From Nocardia arthritidis NBRC 100137 (GTDB lineage: Bacteria > Actinomycetota > Actinomycetes > Mycobacteriales > Mycobacteriaceae), in contig NZ_BDBB01000027.1 in the NCBI RefSeq assembly GCF_001612765.1, positions 50,084-114,083 of the forward strand: a stretch of 64,000 bases of DNA, given 5' to 3'. Under the pieces are notes generated by a model, which was not told the origin of the DNA, searched no databases, and worked only from the letters and a program-made list of their open reading frames with translations. Shown here in pieces: positions 34,447 through 43,426 of this stretch. Made by a program: the position numbers and the translations under genes. Positions within the stretch are counted from its first letter, which is position 1. Every line of letters begins with the position of its first letter.

Positions 34447-34609
34447 GCCGCCGGGTCGCACCGACGCGCGCGGCGCCGATCGCGCCGGCGACCGCTTCGA
34501 CCACTTCACGGGTGAAACGGATGCGGTTGGCCACGGACCCGCCGTAGGAGTCGGTGCGCTGATTGGTGTTCTGCGCCGGGGATTGGGGCAGAAGGTAGCC
34601 ATTCGCAAA
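34447..34609 (-). pseudogene. Remnant of an Old Yellow Enzyme gene
   Basis: Read on the minus strand, about 54 codons translate to FANGYLLPQSPAQNTNQRTD, then SYGGSVANRIRFTREVVEAV and AGAIGAARVGATRRLS. This is the well-known OYE/NADH:flavin oxidoreductase core around NQRTDxYGGSxxNRxRF and xxRVGIRLSP. The rest of the gene (normally about 360 residues) is gone, and the fragment runs into the end of the DUF1707 gene. It is a decayed gene. Its former promoter side faces the MerR gene, the usual arrangement for an OYE and its regulator. Confidence 0.8.
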
Positions 34610-34649
34610 GGGCGGGGGCCGCTGTGTCCGTCATGGTAGTACCGTAAAA

Positions 34650-34673
34650 CTTGACATCGATGTGAGATTCAAG
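34650..34673. promoter_or_regulatory. MerR-type operator/promoter
   Basis: CTTGA and TCAAG form an inverted repeat separated by 14 bases. TTGACA (34651-34656) could be the -35 of the MerR gene. On the other strand TTGAAT and TACGGT are 20 bases apart, the stretched spacing typical of MerR-controlled promoters, pointing at the OYE remnant. Confidence 0.5.
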
Positions 34674-34699
34674 CCGGAACGGGAAAGGCCAGGTGGCGG

Positions 34700-35068
34700 A
34701 TGCGAATCGGGGAACTCGCGGAGCGGACCGGGGTGAGTGAGCGGTCGCTGCGCTACTACGAGCAGCAAGGCATGCTGGCCTCCGATCGCACCCCCGGCGG
34801 TCATCGCGACTATCCGGAGCGGGCGGTGGACCGGGTCATCCACATCCAGGAGCTGCTCGCGGCGGGACTCACCAGCAAGAAGATCTCGCGGATCCTGCCC
34901 TGCATGCGCGACGCGGACGGCGGTCCCAACGAGTACGCCACGCCCGCGCTGGTCGACGAGCTGCGGACGGAACGGGAGCGGATCACTCGCACCATCAACG
35001 ATCTCGTGCGCTCGCGCGAGGTGCTGGACGAGGTGATCGAACGGGCCGGTGAACGGGCGGCGACCTAG
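34700..35068 (+). CDS. MerR-family transcriptional regulator
   Basis: A 122-residue MerR protein. MRIGELAERTGVSERSLRYY is the winged helix-turn-helix; GGHRDYPERAVDRVIHIQEL is the wing and second helix; LTSKKISRILPCMRDADGG lies before the coiled-coil dimer helix (RTERERITRTINDLVRSREV). There is one Cys in the LPCM motif but no metal-binding Cys cluster, so a metal sensor is unlikely. Family members of this type often control a divergent OYE or reductase gene, here reduced to a fragment. The stop codon overlaps that of the convergent XRE gene (CTAG). Confidence 0.9.
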   Translation: MRIGELAERTGVSERSLRYYEQQGMLASDRTPGGHRDYPERAVDRVIHIQELLAAGLTSKKISRILPCMRDADGGPNEYATPALVDELRTERERITRTINDLVRSREVLDEVIERAGERAAT

Positions 35069-36255
35069 GTGTTGACCCCGACCCGGCGGGCGAACGCGCG
35101 CAGCGGCACCTTCCGGTCGTGGTCGAGCAGTTCGGACACGATATGACGCGGCAGGGTCTGGTATTTCAGCCAGTCCGCGCCGCCCACCCGTTCCGCGGTG
35201 AGCAAGGCGTCCAGCGCGCGCCGATGCTGCCCGGTGCGCGTCAGGGCGACCGCCGTGTCGGCGAGGTGCCGGGCCCGCGACGCCTGCGGCAGGCTGCCGT
35301 TGACCGGCATGTTCTTGGCCGCGGCCAGCGCCTCCGGGTAGCGCTCGGAGGAGACGTTGACATCGACCGTCTGCATGACGACCTGTGAGGGGCCGAAATA
35401 GGTCTCGTAGTCCTGCCGGTCCACGCCGATCCGCATGGCGACTTCGCTCGCGGCCTCGACCAGGGACAACGCGTCCCGCACGTCCTGCGCCCGGCCCGCG
35501 GCGGTCGCGCCCTGCAAGACCAGCGAGCCGTAGGCGGACAGGTGCGTCGGCGTGACGTCGCCGGAGGGCTCGAGGGTCGCGGCCGCGTTGAGCGCGACGC
35601 CGCGCGATTCGTCGTAGCGGCCCTGCACCAGCAACTGCCAGGCCACCGAACCGCGGATGGTGGCCAGCAGCAGGGGATCGTTGCCCAGCTCGGCGGCGGT
35701 GAGCGCCTGCCGGATAGCCAGGAACGCCGGATCGGTCTGGCCGAGATGCACCAGCGTGCAACCGGTCACCCAGTACATCCTGGCCAGCAATTCGTTGGCA
35801 GGCGCGACCGAACCGTTGCGCGCGGCGTGCACGGTGGCGCGCAGCTGGGTCAACCCGGGCGGAAGGATCGAGGTCAGCAGTTCGTAGCGGCCCGACCAGT
35901 AGGCGCCCCAGGCGTAGTCGACCGCCCGACGGCCGTCGTCGAGGCTGACCGCCGCCTCCTCCTTGGTCTCGCCGAGCAGGTCGTCGACCGGTGTCAAGGC
36001 GCGGCGGATCGCCACGATGCCCGCGTCCGGATCGGCGGACGGCACACCTTGGCGCTTGCCGATCAGATCGGCGATGTCCACGTCCAAGGCGCGCGCTATC
36101 TTCTGCAAGCTGGCGATGGAGGCGGTCTGGCGGCCGCCCTGCTCGAGCTTGCGCACCAGATCCACGCTGACTCCCGCCTGGTCGGCGAGCTGACGCTGGG
36201 TGAGCGCCTTGCCGCGGAACTGGCGGATCCGAACTCCGATCGACGATTCGTCCAT
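35065..36255 (-). CDS. XRE-family regulator with helical repeat C-terminus
   Basis: A 396-residue protein. Residues 5-60 form an XRE helix-turn-helix (TQRQLADQAGVSVDLVRKLE, then SLQKIARALDVDIADLI). The remaining 330 residues are all-helical and look like TPR-type repeats (AVDYAWGAYWSGRYELLTSI, LLATIRGSVAWQLLVQGRYD, LTRTGQHRRALDALLTAERV). This layout is common in Streptomyces and Nocardia, where the repeat domain may bind a peptide or partner protein. ATG at 36255 with AAAGGA upstream; a TTG two codons earlier is less likely. Divergent from two small unknown genes. Confidence 0.88.
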   Translation of the reverse strand: MDESSIGVRIRQFRGKALTQRQLADQAGVSVDLVRKLEQGGRQTASIASLQKIARALDVDIADLIGKRQGVPSADPDAGIVAIRRALTPVDDLLGETKEEAAVSLDDGRRAVDYAWGAYWSGRYELLTSILPPGLTQLRATVHAARNGSVAPANELLARMYWVTGCTLVHLGQTDPAFLAIRQALTAAELGNDPLLLATIRGSVAWQLLVQGRYDESRGVALNAAATLEPSGDVTPTHLSAYGSLVLQGATAAGRAQDVRDALSLVEAASEVAMRIGVDRQDYETYFGPSQVVMQTVDVNVSSERYPEALAAAKNMPVNGSLPQASRARHLADTAVALTRTGQHRRALDALLTAERVGGADWLKYQTLPRHIVSELLDHDRKVPLRAFARRVGVNT

Positions 36256-36400
36256 ACCCAAGTCCTTTGTTAAATCTGGGTTTCAGAGTACGACGCTATG
36301 TTATCTGGGACTACCGAAGTGGGACATTGCGTACGACTCGTTCGCTGCTGGTTGGAATACCGTTGCCTTTCTGCAACTTTGACTGCAAAGGGCGGCGGCG
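36256..36400. promoter_or_regulatory. Divergent promoter region of the XRE gene with ATCTGGG repeats
   Basis: This stretch is clearly AT-richer than its surroundings. ATCTGGG occurs at 36274-36280 and 36303-36309, each preceded by GTTA within a few bases. ACCCA/TGGGT halves also flank the ribosome site of the XRE gene. These may be its operator. Confidence 0.4.
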
Positions 36401-36598
36401 ATGAAAACCATGCCGAATACCACCGTGCGGGCCGGGCGCGCTGATCGCGCGCCGCGGCCTGGTGCACAGACCACCCGACCGGTGCGCCATGTCAGCGCTC
36501 TTCCCGCGAATCCCAGCACAGGGATGCGCGACCAGCGCGTGTTGCTATGCCGAAAGTCCGCCGTCATCACCGAATTCGGCTTCTGTGATGCGGAGTAG
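36401..36598 (+). CDS. Possible small protein, 65 residues
   Basis: A short open frame with a good ribosome site (AAAGGG eight bases before the ATG). Its stop (TAG) is one base before the start of the next gene (TAGGATG), so the two may be translated together. The sequence is basic at the start (NTTVRAGRADRAPRPGAQTT) and has no recognised domain or signal peptide. It is divergent from the XRE regulator. I am unsure it is a real protein; it could be a leader. Confidence 0.4.
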   Translation: MKTMPNTTVRAGRADRAPRPGAQTTRPVRHVSALPANPSTGMRDQRVLLCRKSAVITEFGFCDAE

Positions 36599-36599
36599 G

Positions 36600-37055
36600 A
36601 TGATGTTCGAGAGCTGTCACACTCCACATGAAGTCGCGCATCTGCTGCGGCATACCTACGGGCTGCCGGTCCAGCTTCTGGCAGGCCGCCCGATCATCAC
36701 CACCGGATCCATCATCGGGGCGATCGTCATGCCGCCGGAACTGGGCCGGAAAGTGCTGGCCCAGTTGGACCGCAACCACACCGCGCCCGTGATCGCCGAC
36801 CCGGGCGAACGCACCTGGACCTTCCTCGTCACACCCCCGAGCCCTGCTCGGTCGGTCGAAGTCCCGGTTCGCCGCTGCCTCGCCGGTCATGGCGTCACCG
36901 TGGTCCCCGGCGGTCGCATCATCCTGCTGCCCAGCTCCGACACTGCCCTCGGCTGGCACTGGGCGGGCGAACCGGCGGCCGGCGTCCTGCGCATGCCCCC
37001 GCGCGCCGCGGTGATCGATGCCGTGCACGAGGTCATCGGCTCGCGCGCCTACTGA
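36600..37055 (+). CDS. Uncharacterised 151-residue protein
   Basis: I do not recognise a named family. The protein is compact and soluble: CHTPHEVAHLLRHTYGLPVQ, then TTGSIIGAIVMPPELGRKVL, then a probable beta region (WTFLVTPPSP, RCLAGHGVTVVPGGRIILLP) and WHWAGEPAAGVLRMPP near the end. The order of hydrophobic strands and LLPSS motifs recalls the N-terminal primase/polymerase-like domain found in short Nocardia proteins, but this is weak. Start at the first of two ATGs at 36600 with GGAG upstream. Coupled to the preceding small frame. Confidence 0.6.
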   Translation: MMFESCHTPHEVAHLLRHTYGLPVQLLAGRPIITTGSIIGAIVMPPELGRKVLAQLDRNHTAPVIADPGERTWTFLVTPPSPARSVEVPVRRCLAGHGVTVVPGGRIILLPSSDTALGWHWAGEPAAGVLRMPPRAAVIDAVHEVIGSRAY

Positions 37056-37141
37056 CCACCTGGCGTGACCGGTCCGTATCCGACAGCCCCGGGTGCGGGC
37101 CGGTCGGGTAGAACCCGGCTGTCTACCAGGGGTAACTACTC

Positions 37142-39433
37142 ATGCCCGCGCACGTCGCGGAAATCAGCATGAGAGTCATGACTACCTCCATCGATCCGGT
37201 GCTGCTCGCGCGGCTCTCCGGCGAGTTCACCACGTTGGGGACGCAGCTGGGCGTGCTCGGACAGGATCTGCGTCTGCTGCACGAGCAGGTCGCCGCTGAT
37301 ACGGGCGGCGTTCGGGGGGATTGCGGCCGATCCGAGCGGCCGGGTGGGCTCGTTGCCGGAGAGGCTCGCGGGTCTACTGCTGACACGTCGGGTGCGTCCG
37401 TGACCGGAGGCGCTCGCGGGTGGACAGCTGACGCGCCCGGTGGATCCGCGGCGGGGGGAACGCACGGGCGGACGGTCGACGACGCGAGTGCTCCGGTTCC
37501 GAGAAGTTCCGCACCGGGCGGGATGGGTACCCAGGCGTCGGGCGTTCCTGGTCGGACGGCAGCCGATACGGGTACGTCGTCCGGTGCGGCTCATACGCCC
37601 GCCGGTGGGGGGTTCGCGGGATCGGAGCGCGCTCCGTCCGGCGCCGTGCCATTTGGGACGCCGCCGCGGCCGGGCCATTCGCCGACGACCGGTATGCCGG
37701 TTCCCCCTCCACAGCCCCACTACGTTCCGCGTTCCGCCCCGTCGCCCGGTGGCGCATGGGGTGCTGCTCCGTGGCCGCCGAACGCACACGGTCCGATGCC
37801 GCCTCGACCGCCTGCCCCACCGCGCGCGAAGCCACCGGTGCCGCACACCCCGTGGTGGCAGCGCGACGGGGTGATCAGCCGGATCCTCGCGCTGGCCGGT
37901 GTCGCGGTGACGCTGATCGGCGTGGCGATGCTGCTGGTACTGGCCGCGCAGGCGGGGTTCTTCGGGCCGGTGCCGAGGGTTGTCGCCGGAGCGGCTTTCT
38001 CGGCTGCGCTGGTGGGTACCGGTGTGCGCGTCTTCCGGCGATCCGGCGGGCGGGTCGGCGGTATCGCGCTGGCGGCCACCGGTATCGCGGGCGCTTACCT
38101 CGATGTCGTCGCGCTGACCGCCATCTACCACTGGCTGCATCCGGTGCTCGGGCTCGCCGTCGCCTTCGGTGTCGCCGCCGCGGGCGTGGCGCTGGCGATG
38201 CAGTGGCGCTCGCAGCCTTTCGCGGTGCTGGTGGTCCTCGCCGCGGCGGCGCTGTCTCCGATCCTGACCACGCGGCCGGTCCTGCTCGCGTTCTTGATCG
38301 TGTTGCAACTGGCCTGCGTGCCGGTGCAATTGACGCGGAACTGGCCGTATCTGCACGTGGCACGGACATTGCCGGCTGTATTGGCGACGTTCGCGTTCGT
38401 CGCGGGGGTGATCCTCGGTACGCCCGCGGCCGAGGAGCGCACCTGGGTGCTCGTCGCCGCGGTGGCGGTCGCGCTGGTCGGGGTCACCGGGACACTCGTC
38501 GCCGTCCGGCATCGGGCCGCCGATGTCACTGCCTCGCTGACAATGGCGGCGGCGCTCGCGCCGATCCTGGTGGCTCCGGGGATGTTCGAGGGACGGTTGG
38601 TCCCGGTATCGGTGGCCTCGATCGCCGCCGGAGTGCTTCTGCTTGTCGCGGCGGTGACCATGGCGCCGAAACTGAACGCCTACCTGTGGATTCCGGGACA
38701 TACCGCGCTCGTGGCCGCTGTCGTGGGCTCGATCGCCTTGCTCGAGGCGTGCGTCGGTGCGACCGGGCCGCGAACGCTCCCTACGGCGCTGCTGCTGGTG
38801 GCGCTGACATTCCTGGGCGTAGCGGGCCAGCGGAGATCACGTCCGGCGGCGGGTCTCGGCACGGCGTTCGCGGTGCTCGGGGGCTTCGCGCTGCTGAATG
38901 TCGCGAGCCCGGAAATACTCGCCTCACAGCATCGTTCGGAAGCGGAGCTGGGCATGGCGACCGTGCTCGGCGCGGTACTCGCCCTGGGCGTGGTCGCGGT
39001 GGCGCTGTGGTGCGCGCGGCGGGTGCCCGGCCCGGCCGCGGGCACCGAGTGGCAATGGATTACCGCCAGCGTCGCCGGGTTGTACGCCGTCACCGCGACG
39101 ACGGTCTCCATCGGCGTCGCCACCCGGACGCCGAATGGCTTCCTCGTCGGCCACAGCGCCGCGACCATCCTCTGGATGGCAGCCGCGACCGCCGCCCTCC
39201 TGTTCGGCTTGCGCAGGCTCGCCACCGCACCCGCCGTGGCCAAACTCGCCCTGGGCTCAGGGCTGTTGGTCACGGCAGCCGCACTGGCCAAACTCTTCCT
39301 CTTCGACCTGGCCACCCTGGACGGACTGGTCCGCGTCGCCGCCTTCCTCATCGTCGGCATCCTGCTGCTCCTGGCCGGAACGCGCTACGCCCGCGCTTTC
39401 GCCGAGGTGACCATGGAGCACCGAGAGCGCTGA
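37142..39433 (+). CDS. DUF2339 polytopic membrane protein
   Basis: A 763-residue protein. The first 45 residues are a helix (LLARLSGEFTTLGTQLGVLG). Residues 50-235 are a low-complexity Gly/Ser/Pro-rich linker ending in PPRPPAPPRAKPPVPHTPWW. The rest contains about 16-18 membrane helices in the DUF2339 pattern (RDGVISRILALAGVAVTLIG, FRRSGGRVGGIALAATGIAG, AYLDVVALTAIYHWLHPVLG). Function unknown; DUF2339 proteins are large envelope proteins. ATG at 37142 has AGGGG nine bases upstream; a later start at 37178 (MTTSIDPVLL) is possible. Stand-alone gene convergent with mmpL3. Confidence 0.82.
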   Translation: MPAHVAEISMRVMTTSIDPVLLARLSGEFTTLGTQLGVLGQDLRLLHEQVAADTGGVRGDCGRSERPGGLVAGEARGSTADTSGASVTGGARGWTADAPGGSAAGGTHGRTVDDASAPVPRSSAPGGMGTQASGVPGRTAADTGTSSGAAHTPAGGGFAGSERAPSGAVPFGTPPRPGHSPTTGMPVPPPQPHYVPRSAPSPGGAWGAAPWPPNAHGPMPPRPPAPPRAKPPVPHTPWWQRDGVISRILALAGVAVTLIGVAMLLVLAAQAGFFGPVPRVVAGAAFSAALVGTGVRVFRRSGGRVGGIALAATGIAGAYLDVVALTAIYHWLHPVLGLAVAFGVAAAGVALAMQWRSQPFAVLVVLAAAALSPILTTRPVLLAFLIVLQLACVPVQLTRNWPYLHVARTLPAVLATFAFVAGVILGTPAAEERTWVLVAAVAVALVGVTGTLVAVRHRAADVTASLTMAAALAPILVAPGMFEGRLVPVSVASIAAGVLLLVAAVTMAPKLNAYLWIPGHTALVAAVVGSIALLEACVGATGPRTLPTALLLVALTFLGVAGQRRSRPAAGLGTAFAVLGGFALLNVASPEILASQHRSEAELGMATVLGAVLALGVVAVALWCARRVPGPAAGTEWQWITASVAGLYAVTATTVSIGVATRTPNGFLVGHSAATILWMAAATAALLFGLRRLATAPAVAKLALGSGLLVTAAALAKLFLFDLATLDGLVRVAAFLIVGILLLLAGTRYARAFAEVTMEHRER

Positions 39434-39689
39434 AGCGGTCCGCAGCTCCAGCGGCGGTGTCCGGCATACATCCAGCCGGACGCGTCAAGCCATGCACTCA
39501 CGTCCGTCGGGCTGGAATACCGCCTGGTCAAAACTAGGGTGCGATGGTGTATATCCAACAGGTCGCTACCCGTACCATTACTCGTCCAATGTGAAGGAAT
39601 CGAATTGCTCGCGAAGGCACTCGGAGAGTGATCGATTCAGGTCGATCATTCGGCGGCAGGCATGCCATCCCTTCACGAGCAAGTACAGC

Positions 39690-42600
39690 TCACTCGCGGT
39701 CGCGGCGGCGCAGTAGTTCGTTCACGCTGACCGTACGGCTATCGCCGCTATGGTGTCGACCCTCCTCGGGTCTGCCGACGTGGCGACGCGATGAGCGCAG
39801 TTCGGCCATCCAGCTTTCGATGCTGCTGCGGTTGGTAGTGTCCGGCCCGTTGTACGGCTCCGCGGGCGCCTCTGGCTCGGGTGCGCGATGCGCGGGACCA
39901 TCGGAAGCTGCCGACGCTTCGACCGGCAGGTGCTGCGGCGCAAGAGGTGCGTTGGGCTGCTGCGCGAGGTCGACGGCAGGGTCCTGCGAGACGCCGTACC
40001 GCGAAGGAGTTTCGGGCGCGTGGGTTGCTGGCGGCGCGGGCGGCGTAATCGATGAGACGACAGGTTGTCGGCTTCCCCCGGAAAGAATCACCGACGGCAC
40101 ATCTGCGTGCGGCGCATTCTGGCGCTGGGGCCGATCTGCGGACGGCGCCAGTCGTGATCCTGCGGCGTCGTGCGGGTTTCCGGGCGGCACCGGTGGTTGC
40201 TGCTCGGCGTAGTCCTGCGCACGGCGCGGCGCGTTTGGGGTCGGCGGGATTCGACGCGGGCGAATCGGCTCGCCCTGCAGCGGTGTGGACTCCCGCGGAG
40301 TCGTCGGTCGCTGTCGGGTCGGATCGAGTGGCGGAGGCGCAGGCGGGCCCTGCGGTGCTGGCGACGGCGGAACCCGGTCCAGACGTCTGGTGGGCGCCTC
40401 GGCCTCGATCTCGGCGACCGTACGAGGTTTGCGCCTGCGCGGGACCTTGTTCGCGTCGGCGACTGCGGGTATCTGCATCGTCACCGGGTCGGTGATCGGC
40501 GTGGTCTTGACCAGATCGATGACGTCGCCGCCCCCGGGGCGTTCGTCATCGAGGATCGGCTCGCCGAGCCCGATCTTCTGCTGGATCTTCTTCATCCAGG
40601 CAGGCGCCCACCAGCAGTCGTCGCCGAGAAGTTTCATGGTGGCGGGTACCAGCAGCATGCGCAGAATAGTTGCGTCGATGAATAGCGCCGCGATGAGGCC
40701 GTAGGCGATGTACTGCATCATCACCAGGTCCGAGAACGCGAATGCGCCGACCACGACGAGCAGGATGAGCGCGGCCGCGGTGATGATGCGGCCGGTGTGA
40801 GCGGTACCTGCGCGCACCGCCTCGGTGGTGGAGGCGCCCATAGTGCGTGCCTCGACCATTCGGGAAAGCAGGAAGACCTCGTAGTCGGTGGACAGGCCGT
40901 AGATCACGGCGATGATCAACACCAGCACTGGCGACATGATCGGCTGTGGCGTGAAGTTCAGCAGCTTCGCACCGTGGCCGTCGACGAAGATCCAGGTCAA
41001 AATGCCGAGCGTGGACCCGAGGCCGAGGGCACTCATGAGCGCGGCCTTGATCGGCAATACCAGCGAGCCGAATGTGAGGAACATCAGCAGCGTCGTCACG
41101 AACATGACCAGCAAAATCATCAACGGCATGCGTTCGAGCAGCGCGTCGATGCTGTCCTTTTGGATCGTCGGCTGGCCGCCGACGTACAGTCGGACGTTGT
41201 CGGGGATATCGATCGAGCGCAGATACTCGATGGTGGGATCCGCATTTTCGGAATCATCCAGAGTCGCGCTCGTCCGATAGACGTTCGGTTGGCTGTTGGA
41301 GCGGCTCGGCACGTCGAAACCGGTGTGGCCGGGAGCCGCGTTGGCTTCCTTGTAGACCTTGCCGACCGCAGTGCTGTCGTCTGAGACCATGACGAGCTGG
41401 ATCGGGTCGGTTTTCTTCAGTGGGAAGACCTCGTAGAAGTTCTCGAGAGCTACGCGGGTCTTGTTGTCCGGTGGCAGGTATCGCTCGTTGATGCCACCGA
41501 AGGCCAGGTTCTTCACCGGAATTATGAGCAACAGCAAGCCGATGCAAATAGGAACGGCGATCTTGAGCGGGTGCTTCATCACCCATTGCGTGATCCTGCC
41601 CCATAGACCGTGCTCGACTTCCTCTGCGGTCTTGGACTTGCGGAACCTCTTCAGACCGAGCATGTCCACGCGCGGACCGAGGACGCCGAGCATGGCGGGC
41701 AGGATCGTGATAGCGGTGAGCGCCGCCAGCGAGACCGTCGCAATCGTGCCGTAGGCGACTGATTTGAGGAAGCCCTGGGGAAACAGCAGCATGCCACCGA
41801 GGCTGGCGATGATCATCGTCGCGGAGAACACCACGGTGCGCCCCGCTGTTATCACCGAACGCCGCACCGCCGCACGGGTGTCGTAGCCTTCGGCCAGTTC
41901 CTCCCGGAAACGACTGACAATGAACAAGCCGTAGTCGATGGCGAGACCGAGGCCGATCATCGAGACGACACCCGAGACGAACGAGTTCACTTCGGTGAAT
42001 CGGGTCAGGAACATGATGATGCCGTTGGCGCCGATGACCGTGAGACCGCCGACGACGAGCGGTAGGCCCGCAGCGATCAGTCCACCGAAGATGAAGAACA
42101 ACAATACTGCGACGGCTGGAATGGCGAGCATTTCCATGCGCTTCTGATCGGCCGCCATGGTGTCGTTCAGAGTGCCCGCCACCGCTTGCAGACCGGTGAC
42201 CTGGACGTCGACGCCCGGAATATAGAAAGTGTCCTTGACTTTCCGGAAGTTCCGTACCATCTCGGTGTCGTTGTCACCGACGATTGCGATCGAGGCGAAA
42301 GTGTACTTTTTGTCCTTCGAACCGAAGGTCGCCGGGAAACCGGGTCCGGTATCAGTTCGCCAATAGGCCCCGTTGACCATGGCGATCTCGTTCGGATGTT
42401 CCTTGGGCAGCCGGTTGAGACTGTCGACGATTTTCTGACGGAACTGCGGGTCTTCGATCGTCTTGCCCTCGGGCGCGGTGTAGAGGACGATAACGTCGCT
42501 GCTGTGATCGCGCCCGAACGCCGCATCGGCGATTCGCGCCGCTTCTGCCGACTCCGACGTCGGATCGTCCCATCCGCTGGAGCTGAGATGCTGCTCCAAT

Positions 42601-42698
42601 CCGAGGCCGTAGCCACCGAGAGCCAGAAGACCGGCCACGACGACGCCGATGACGGCGAAACGCAGCCGGTATACCAGATCGCCCCAGCGTGTGAACAC
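39690..42698 (-). CDS. mmpL3: MmpL3-type mycolate (trehalose monomycolate) transporter
   Basis: A 1002-residue RND/MMPL transporter with twelve predicted helices and two large outside loops. It is close to mycobacterial MmpL3, the essential flippase for trehalose monomycolate. Both proton-relay pairs are present: Asp255-Tyr256 in GLAIDYGLFIVSRFREE and Asp605-Tyr606 in GLSTDYEVFLLSRMVEA. FVDGHGAKLLNFTPQPI and GDDCWWAPAWMKK are typical of MmpL3. The C-terminal 260 residues are a Pro-rich, charged tail. GTG start shares one base with the stop of the NYN gene (TAGTG). The order mmpL3-NYN-trmB matches M. tuberculosis Rv0206c-Rv0208c. Confidence 0.93.
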   Translation of the reverse strand: MFTRWGDLVYRLRFAVIGVVVAGLLALGGYGLGLEQHLSSSGWDDPTSESAEAARIADAAFGRDHSSDVIVLYTAPEGKTIEDPQFRQKIVDSLNRLPKEHPNEIAMVNGAYWRTDTGPGFPATFGSKDKKYTFASIAIVGDNDTEMVRNFRKVKDTFYIPGVDVQVTGLQAVAGTLNDTMAADQKRMEMLAIPAVAVLLFFIFGGLIAAGLPLVVGGLTVIGANGIIMFLTRFTEVNSFVSGVVSMIGLGLAIDYGLFIVSRFREELAEGYDTRAAVRRSVITAGRTVVFSATMIIASLGGMLLFPQGFLKSVAYGTIATVSLAALTAITILPAMLGVLGPRVDMLGLKRFRKSKTAEEVEHGLWGRITQWVMKHPLKIAVPICIGLLLLIIPVKNLAFGGINERYLPPDNKTRVALENFYEVFPLKKTDPIQLVMVSDDSTAVGKVYKEANAAPGHTGFDVPSRSNSQPNVYRTSATLDDSENADPTIEYLRSIDIPDNVRLYVGGQPTIQKDSIDALLERMPLMILLVMFVTTLLMFLTFGSLVLPIKAALMSALGLGSTLGILTWIFVDGHGAKLLNFTPQPIMSPVLVLIIAVIYGLSTDYEVFLLSRMVEARTMGASTTEAVRAGTAHTGRIITAAALILLVVVGAFAFSDLVMMQYIAYGLIAALFIDATILRMLLVPATMKLLGDDCWWAPAWMKKIQQKIGLGEPILDDERPGGGDVIDLVKTTPITDPVTMQIPAVADANKVPRRRKPRTVAEIEAEAPTRRLDRVPPSPAPQGPPAPPPLDPTRQRPTTPRESTPLQGEPIRPRRIPPTPNAPRRAQDYAEQQPPVPPGNPHDAAGSRLAPSADRPQRQNAPHADVPSVILSGGSRQPVVSSITPPAPPATHAPETPSRYGVSQDPAVDLAQQPNAPLAPQHLPVEASAASDGPAHRAPEPEAPAEPYNGPDTTNRSSIESWMAELRSSRRHVGRPEEGRHHSGDSRTVSVNELLRRRDRE

Positions 42699-43426
42699 TA
42701 AGCGACTCCTTGGGCGGGGCGAGAGGTGAGCAGTGCCGACAGCGGCCGGAACGGCTGCAGCCAGGCACCCTCGTCGGGCAGCGAGTCGAGGCTCACCCGG
42801 GGCAGCGGTTCACGGAACACGCCCGGAATGTCCTCGAGGTCGATGAATTCGAGAGTATCGGATGTGACGGCCCAACTCGCGTGCTCGCGGAAGCCGAGCA
42901 CCTGGACCGGCACTCCCTTGGCGGCGAGTTCCTCCAGCGGTTCGCGGAACGCCTGGCCGTCGGCCGAGGCGACCATGATGCCCGCCAGGCCGGCGCCGCG
43001 ACTGCGTAAGGCGATGTGCGCCAGCATGTCGGCGTCGACGTCGGAGTCGTCGTCGATCTTGGGTTTGGCGAAGACCGCGTAACCGACGTTGCGCAGCGCC
43101 TCCACCCACGGGCGCACGACGTCGGCGGTGCCCGGGGCGATGTTGGTGAAGACGGTGGCCTCGGGTTCCACGCGGTGCACCGCGCCCACCGACAATTCGG
43201 CGGTCCGGGCCAGCAGCCAGCGGCCGAGCGCGTCGAACCGCGGGCGGTACGCGGCGGTGGGGCGCCCGCCGAGAATGGCGCCGAGGCCCATGTCGAGATT
43301 CGGGGCGTCCCAGACCAACAGGACGCGGCGCACGTCCGGCGTCGCTCCGCCCAGACCTTCCGCTCCGCCTCCGTGCACCTCCCCGGCAACATCGACCACT
43401 TCGTGGGCCATTTCACTGACGCTCAT
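42698..43426 (-). CDS. NYN-domain (PIN-like) protein, Rv0207c-type
   Basis: A 242-residue protein with a NYN domain, a PIN-like nuclease fold: RRVLLVWDAPNLDMGLGAIL has the first Asp/Asn, DDDSDVDADMLAHIALRSRG the middle acidic residues and VASADGQAFREPLEELAAKG the last Asp. Acidic residues for metal binding appear intact, so RNase activity is possible but unproven. In mycobacteria the same gene lies between mmpL3 and trmB. ATG at 43426 overlaps the trmB stop as ATGA; an in-frame ATG at 43444 is also available. Translational coupling to both neighbours indicates one operon. Confidence 0.85.
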   Translation of the reverse strand: MSVSEMAHEVVDVAGEVHGGGAEGLGGATPDVRRVLLVWDAPNLDMGLGAILGGRPTAAYRPRFDALGRWLLARTAELSVGAVHRVEPEATVFTNIAPGTADVVRPWVEALRNVGYAVFAKPKIDDDSDVDADMLAHIALRSRGAGLAGIMVASADGQAFREPLEELAAKGVPVQVLGFREHASWAVTSDTLEFIDLEDIPGVFREPLPRVSLDSLPDEGAWLQPFRPLSALLTSRPAQGVA

